This document shows positions 31,956-34,075 of a stretch of 34,075 nt of DNA, one piece after another; positions within the stretch are counted from its first letter, which is position 1; every line of letters starts with the position of its first letter. Made by a program: the position numbers and the translations under genes. The notes beneath the pieces were generated by a model, which ran no database searches, was not told the DNA's origin, and saw nothing but the letters and a program-made list of their open reading frames with translations. The DNA lies in contig CAJTND010000014.1 in assembly GCA_910577995.1 (NCBI GenBank), positions 1 to 34,075 on the forward strand, read 5' to 3'. The DNA comes from an uncultured Christensenella sp. (GTDB lineage: Bacteria; Bacillota; Clostridia; Christensenellales; Pumilibacteraceae).

Positions 31956-32282
31956 ATGGACGCTTCGACTCGCGCCCTGCACATGGCGGAGGACAACGCC
32001 GAGCGTATTCGGATAACGGAGAGCGCGCTTAGGCGGTACGTTAACAAAAGGACCGCGTCGCGCGTCGCGCAAGGCACGGCTACGGACGGAAAGACGGTAT
32101 TCGGCGCGATCGCGGGCGGCGCGGCGGTGGTCACGTTCGACGGCGGCGCGTGCACGCTGATCTTGGACGGCGCGCCCGTTGCGTTCGGCACGTCGCCGAT
32201 ATCGGCGGCGTTCGATACGGGCGGCGAGCTCATGCTCGACGGCGAGCGGCAGAACGCGCGCGCTCTCGTCATCGGCGGGTAA
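31956..32282 (+). CDS. Small phage protein of unknown function
   Basis: A 108-aa protein after the nozzle gene with a very good SD (AAAGGAGG, about 9 nt before the ATG). The first third is helical and charged (ALHMAEDNAERIRITESALRRYVNK); the rest is beta-like and Gly-rich (FGAIAGGAAVVTFDGGACT). It has no membrane helix, Cys cluster or enzyme motif. A tail-tip, head-fibre or baseplate-like small protein would suit the position. I do not recognise the family. Confidence 0.55.
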   Translation: MDASTRALHMAEDNAERIRITESALRRYVNKRTASRVAQGTATDGKTVFGAIAGGAAVVTFDGGACTLILDGAPVAFGTSPISAAFDTGGELMLDGERQNARALVIGG

Positions 32283-32314
32283 CGGCGCGCAAACAACTAT
32301 CAAGGGGGAATTAA

Positions 32315-32599
32315 ATGACGGAGGAAATGATATCGACAGCCGTTGCCAACGGGCTGTGGGCGGTGCTGTTTTGCGTTTTGCTCGTGTACGAGCTTCGCGA
32401 CAGCCGCAAGCGCGAGAGCCGCTACACGCTGACCATAAGCTCGCTGTCCGACAGGCTGGGCGCGGTGAACGGCATAGGAACGGCGGTGACCGCGGTCGGC
32501 GAGGAGCTTGCGGCGGTGCGGGACGTGACGGACGCGGTCAAGACCGACACCGCGGATATCCGCGCGGATGTGAAAAAACTCGCGGGCGGTGCGGTATGA
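32315..32599 (+). CDS. BhlA/UviB-type holin-like protein
   Basis: A 94-aa protein with a single N-terminal membrane helix (NGLWAVLFCVLLVYELRD, about residues 12-29) followed by a charged helical tail. The pattern, a short acidic start, NGLWAVLFxxLL, then RDSRKRESR, is that of the BhlA/UviB family, small Gram-positive phage or bacteriocin proteins thought to permeabilise the membrane. An SD (AAGGGGGA) lies 6 nt upstream. The gene overlaps the next by 4 nt (ATGA). It is longer than most members, with an extra helical C-terminus. Confidence 0.75.
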   Translation: MTEEMISTAVANGLWAVLFCVLLVYELRDSRKRESRYTLTISSLSDRLGAVNGIGTAVTAVGEELAAVRDVTDAVKTDTADIRADVKKLAGGAV

Positions 32600-32754
32600 G
32601 CGACGGTAAGACGGCGGCGGTAGCGGCGGACAGCAAGACCGCGCACAGTGCGCGGCGTTCCGCGCTGATAGCGGCGGGGCGTGCGGTCATGCGCCGTTAC
32701 GCCTTGCAGAAATATCTCGATAATAAGGAGAAGTACGAAACACATGGCAAATGA
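32596..32754 (+). CDS. Small basic protein, 52 aa
   Basis: A 52-aa frame that overlaps the holin stop (ATGA) and ends inside the next gene. It starts Ala/Lys-rich and ends basic and helical (RRYALQKYLDNKEKYE). No domain or membrane helix is seen. Close coupling on both sides makes it likely to be a real gene rather than chance, but it is too small to be sure. Confidence 0.5.
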   Translation: MSDGKTAAVAADSKTAHSARRSALIAAGRAVMRRYALQKYLDNKEKYETHGK

Positions 32755-33625
32755 ACCGAGCGGGCGCGATAAGCTCGCGGACGAGATAAAGAAACTCGAG
32801 ACCGTAGTTACGGACGTTAAAAAGCCGACGCTGCCGTCGGTCAAGCTCGAAGAGATCGAGTACGACGCGCCGACGGACGCCGAGCTCGAGCATAAGGCGG
32901 TAGGCGGGCTCGCCGATTACAAGACGCAGGGCGAGGCGGCGATACGCAAGGAGAACGCCGAGAGCGGCGCAGCACTCGAGAGCAAGCGCGAAGCGGCGGT
33001 ATCGGGGCTGGACGGCGATCTGTCCGCGCTCGACGGCGAGTATGCCGCGGCGGCGCGGAACATAGATAACGACGTGCTCAAACGCGGGCTCGCGCGCTCG
33101 TCGATAGCCGCTACGCAAAAGGGCGCGCTCGAAGCCGACCGCGCGAAAAGCGCTGCCGCGCTTCGCGAGAGTTATGGCAAGCGTATTTCCGAGCTGGACT
33201 CGGAGATATCGTCGCTCGGCGCAAAGCTGCAGACCGCGCTCGATAACTTCAACGTCAGCTATGCGGTCAAGCTCAACGAGGCTATCGCAGGGCTTAAAAC
33301 GGAGCGCGAGAACAAGATCGCCGAAGCCGCCAAGTACAACAACGAGATACGCGCCAAGCAAGCCGCGCTCGATGCGGAGCGGCTCAAGACCGAGAGCGAT
33401 CTGTACTCCGCCGCGCTCAAACAGCAGGACGCGGCGACCGATCTCGATATCCTGTCCAAGGACAAGCGCGAGGTCATTTATAGGGAAGTGTACAAAAAGA
33501 TGGACGACTATCTCGCGTCGCTGTCCAAAGAGCAGGCGCGTATCGAGATACGCAATCATACGCTGTACCGCGATCATCTGTCGGACGTCTATTTCTACAA
33601 GCTGTACGATAAGTACGGGAGGTGA
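32744..33625 (+). CDS. Coiled-coil phage protein of unknown function
   Basis: A 293-aa, charged, Ala-, Glu- and Lys-rich protein with nearly no hydrophobic core. Long heptad-like stretches run through the middle (about residues 60-235), as in KRISELDSEISSLGAKLQ and ERENKIAEAAKYNNEIRA. The start is ATG 32744 (MANEPSG); the SD AAGGAG is 13 nt upstream, rather far. A KRGLARSSI segment lies around residue 125. The C-terminus (about 260-293) is more globular and Tyr-rich. It sits between two holin genes, where a tail or ejection protein, or a spacer of the lysis cassette, could be. Function is not assigned. Confidence 0.65.
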   Translation: MANEPSGRDKLADEIKKLETVVTDVKKPTLPSVKLEEIEYDAPTDAELEHKAVGGLADYKTQGEAAIRKENAESGAALESKREAAVSGLDGDLSALDGEYAAAARNIDNDVLKRGLARSSIAATQKGALEADRAKSAAALRESYGKRISELDSEISSLGAKLQTALDNFNVSYAVKLNEAIAGLKTERENKIAEAAKYNNEIRAKQAALDAERLKTESDLYSAALKQQDAATDLDILSKDKREVIYREVYKKMDDYLASLSKEQARIEIRNHTLYRDHLSDVYFYKLYDKYGR

Positions 33626-33627
33626 CG

Positions 33628-33918
33628 GTGAAGATAAAAGAACGGATAAAGAACGTCGGGTTTTGGGTCAGTCTTTTGGGCTCGGTGTTTCTCATGCTCG
33701 GCGCGTTCGGGATAGAGATAGGCGACGAAACGGCAAGCGCGATAATCAATGCGGTAAGCTCGATGCTCGTACTGTTCGGCATAGCGTCCGACCCGACGAG
33801 CGGCGCGGGCTATCTCGATGCGGCGGACGCCGTGCCAGACGCAGACGGGGTGGCGGCGACCGTAGCCGCGGCGGAAGCGGACGGCGGCAACAGCGGAGAG
33901 GATAGCGGCGGCGCGTAA
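33628..33918 (+). CDS. Phi-LC3-type phage holin
   Basis: A 96-aa membrane protein. The start is basic (KIKERIKNVGFW), followed by two hydrophobic segments (about residues 11-28 and 36-55) and the hallmark MLVLFGIASDPTS just after the second. This is the shape and pattern of the phi-LC3 holin family (Phage_holin_1), which opens the membrane for the endolysin. Start GTG 33628 is preferred, 5 nt after GGGAGG; GTG 33622 overlaps that SD. The acidic C-terminal tail after residue 60 is longer than usual. No endolysin gene follows before the window ends; its stop is directly joined to a REP repeat. Confidence 0.85.
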   Translation: MKIKERIKNVGFWVSLLGSVFLMLGAFGIEIGDETASAIINAVSSMLVLFGIASDPTSGAGYLDAADAVPDADGVAATVAAAEADGGNSGEDSGGA

Positions 33919-33982
33919 GCCCCTATCGTCAACGCTCGCGCGTTGCCACTTCCCCCGAGAGGGGGAAGCGATGAGGTGACGG
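33919..33982 (+). repeat. REP-like double-hairpin repeat, forward copy after the holin
   Basis: GCCCCTATC, hairpin 1 GTCAACGC-TCGC-GCGTTGCC (one mismatch at the base), hairpin 2 CTTCCCCC-GAGA-GGGGGAAG. It touches the holin stop codon. Confidence 0.9.
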
Positions 33983-34039
33983 GTGGAATAACTTCGCCGC
34001 CTTTGGGGAATGTGTCTGCGAAACTCGCGGTAACTTCTT

Positions 34040-34075
34040 CGCCGCCCCCTTTTGGGGGAGGTGTCCGAGCGTAGC
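34040..34075 (-). repeat. REP-like repeat, inverted copy (cut by the window end)
   Basis: CGCCGCCCCCTTTTGGGGGA-GGTGTCCGAGCGTAGC is the start of an inverted unit identical to 16684. It pairs with the forward copy at 33919, so a further inverted/forward mosaic probably continues beyond the window. Confidence 0.85.

Overview
The window looks like a chromosomal segment of a GC-rich, low-profile Bacillota (Clostridia-like) anaerobe that carries a phage head-and-tail module at its right end. The assignment is an inference. It rests on formate-tetrahydrofolate ligase, a FocA/NirC formate channel, DegV/FakB, an AzgA-type NCS2 purine permease, a compact AlaRS, AGGAGG-type ribosome binding sites, and holins of the BhlA/UviB and phi-LC3 types known from Gram-positive phages.

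Region 1 (1-12007) is a co-directional run on the + strand: the end of a membrane protein, fhs, glnS, a short-chain-dehydrogenase-like protein whose catalytic residues look lost, a compact alaS, leuS, a large membrane protein with a RyR-like C-terminus, and galE. It closes with a clear intrinsic terminator. Gaps are very small (0-125 nt), so none of the three aminoacyl-tRNA synthetase genes has room for a T-box leader. Region 2 (12008-20461) holds transport and lipid genes: a purine permease, then a divergent degV / formate-channel pair with two palindromes between their promoters, a two-gene ABC exporter, and a convergent MATE pump. Several of these genes (formate channel, ABC ATPase, MATE) lack a Shine-Dalgarno sequence; the formate channel has a textbook -35/-10 ending 6 nt before its ATG, so its mRNA is probably leaderless. 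Region 3 (20462-22348) has a 120-bp direct repeat, a tRNA-Arg(CCU) with its own promoter and terminator, and a membrane-anchored alpha/beta hydrolase.

Region 4 (22470 to about 33918) is a phage late-gene module: an unknown 144-aa protein, a divergent SH3-domain membrane protein, large terminase, a small-terminase-like protein, a Cys-rich small protein, portal, scaffold-like protein, major capsid protein, two connector-type proteins, a tail-nozzle-like beta-rich protein, a small protein, a BhlA-type holin, a 52-aa basic protein, a coiled-coil protein, and a phi-LC3-type holin. No tape measure, tail tube, integrase, repressor, replication gene or endolysin is seen. The plan is therefore that of a very small short-tailed (podovirus-like) phage or a domesticated particle; the right boundary lies outside the window.

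A family of REP/BIME-like double-hairpin repeats (about 60 bp, both orientations, with stem 1 changing sequence while keeping pairing) fills most long spacers. It is present both between chromosomal genes and inside the phage module. Together with the missing integrase this makes the phage module look long-resident rather than newly arrived. The most interesting items are that module, the repeat family, the membrane/nucleotide-binding/RyR-like protein, the dead SDR enzyme and the leaderless transporter promoters.
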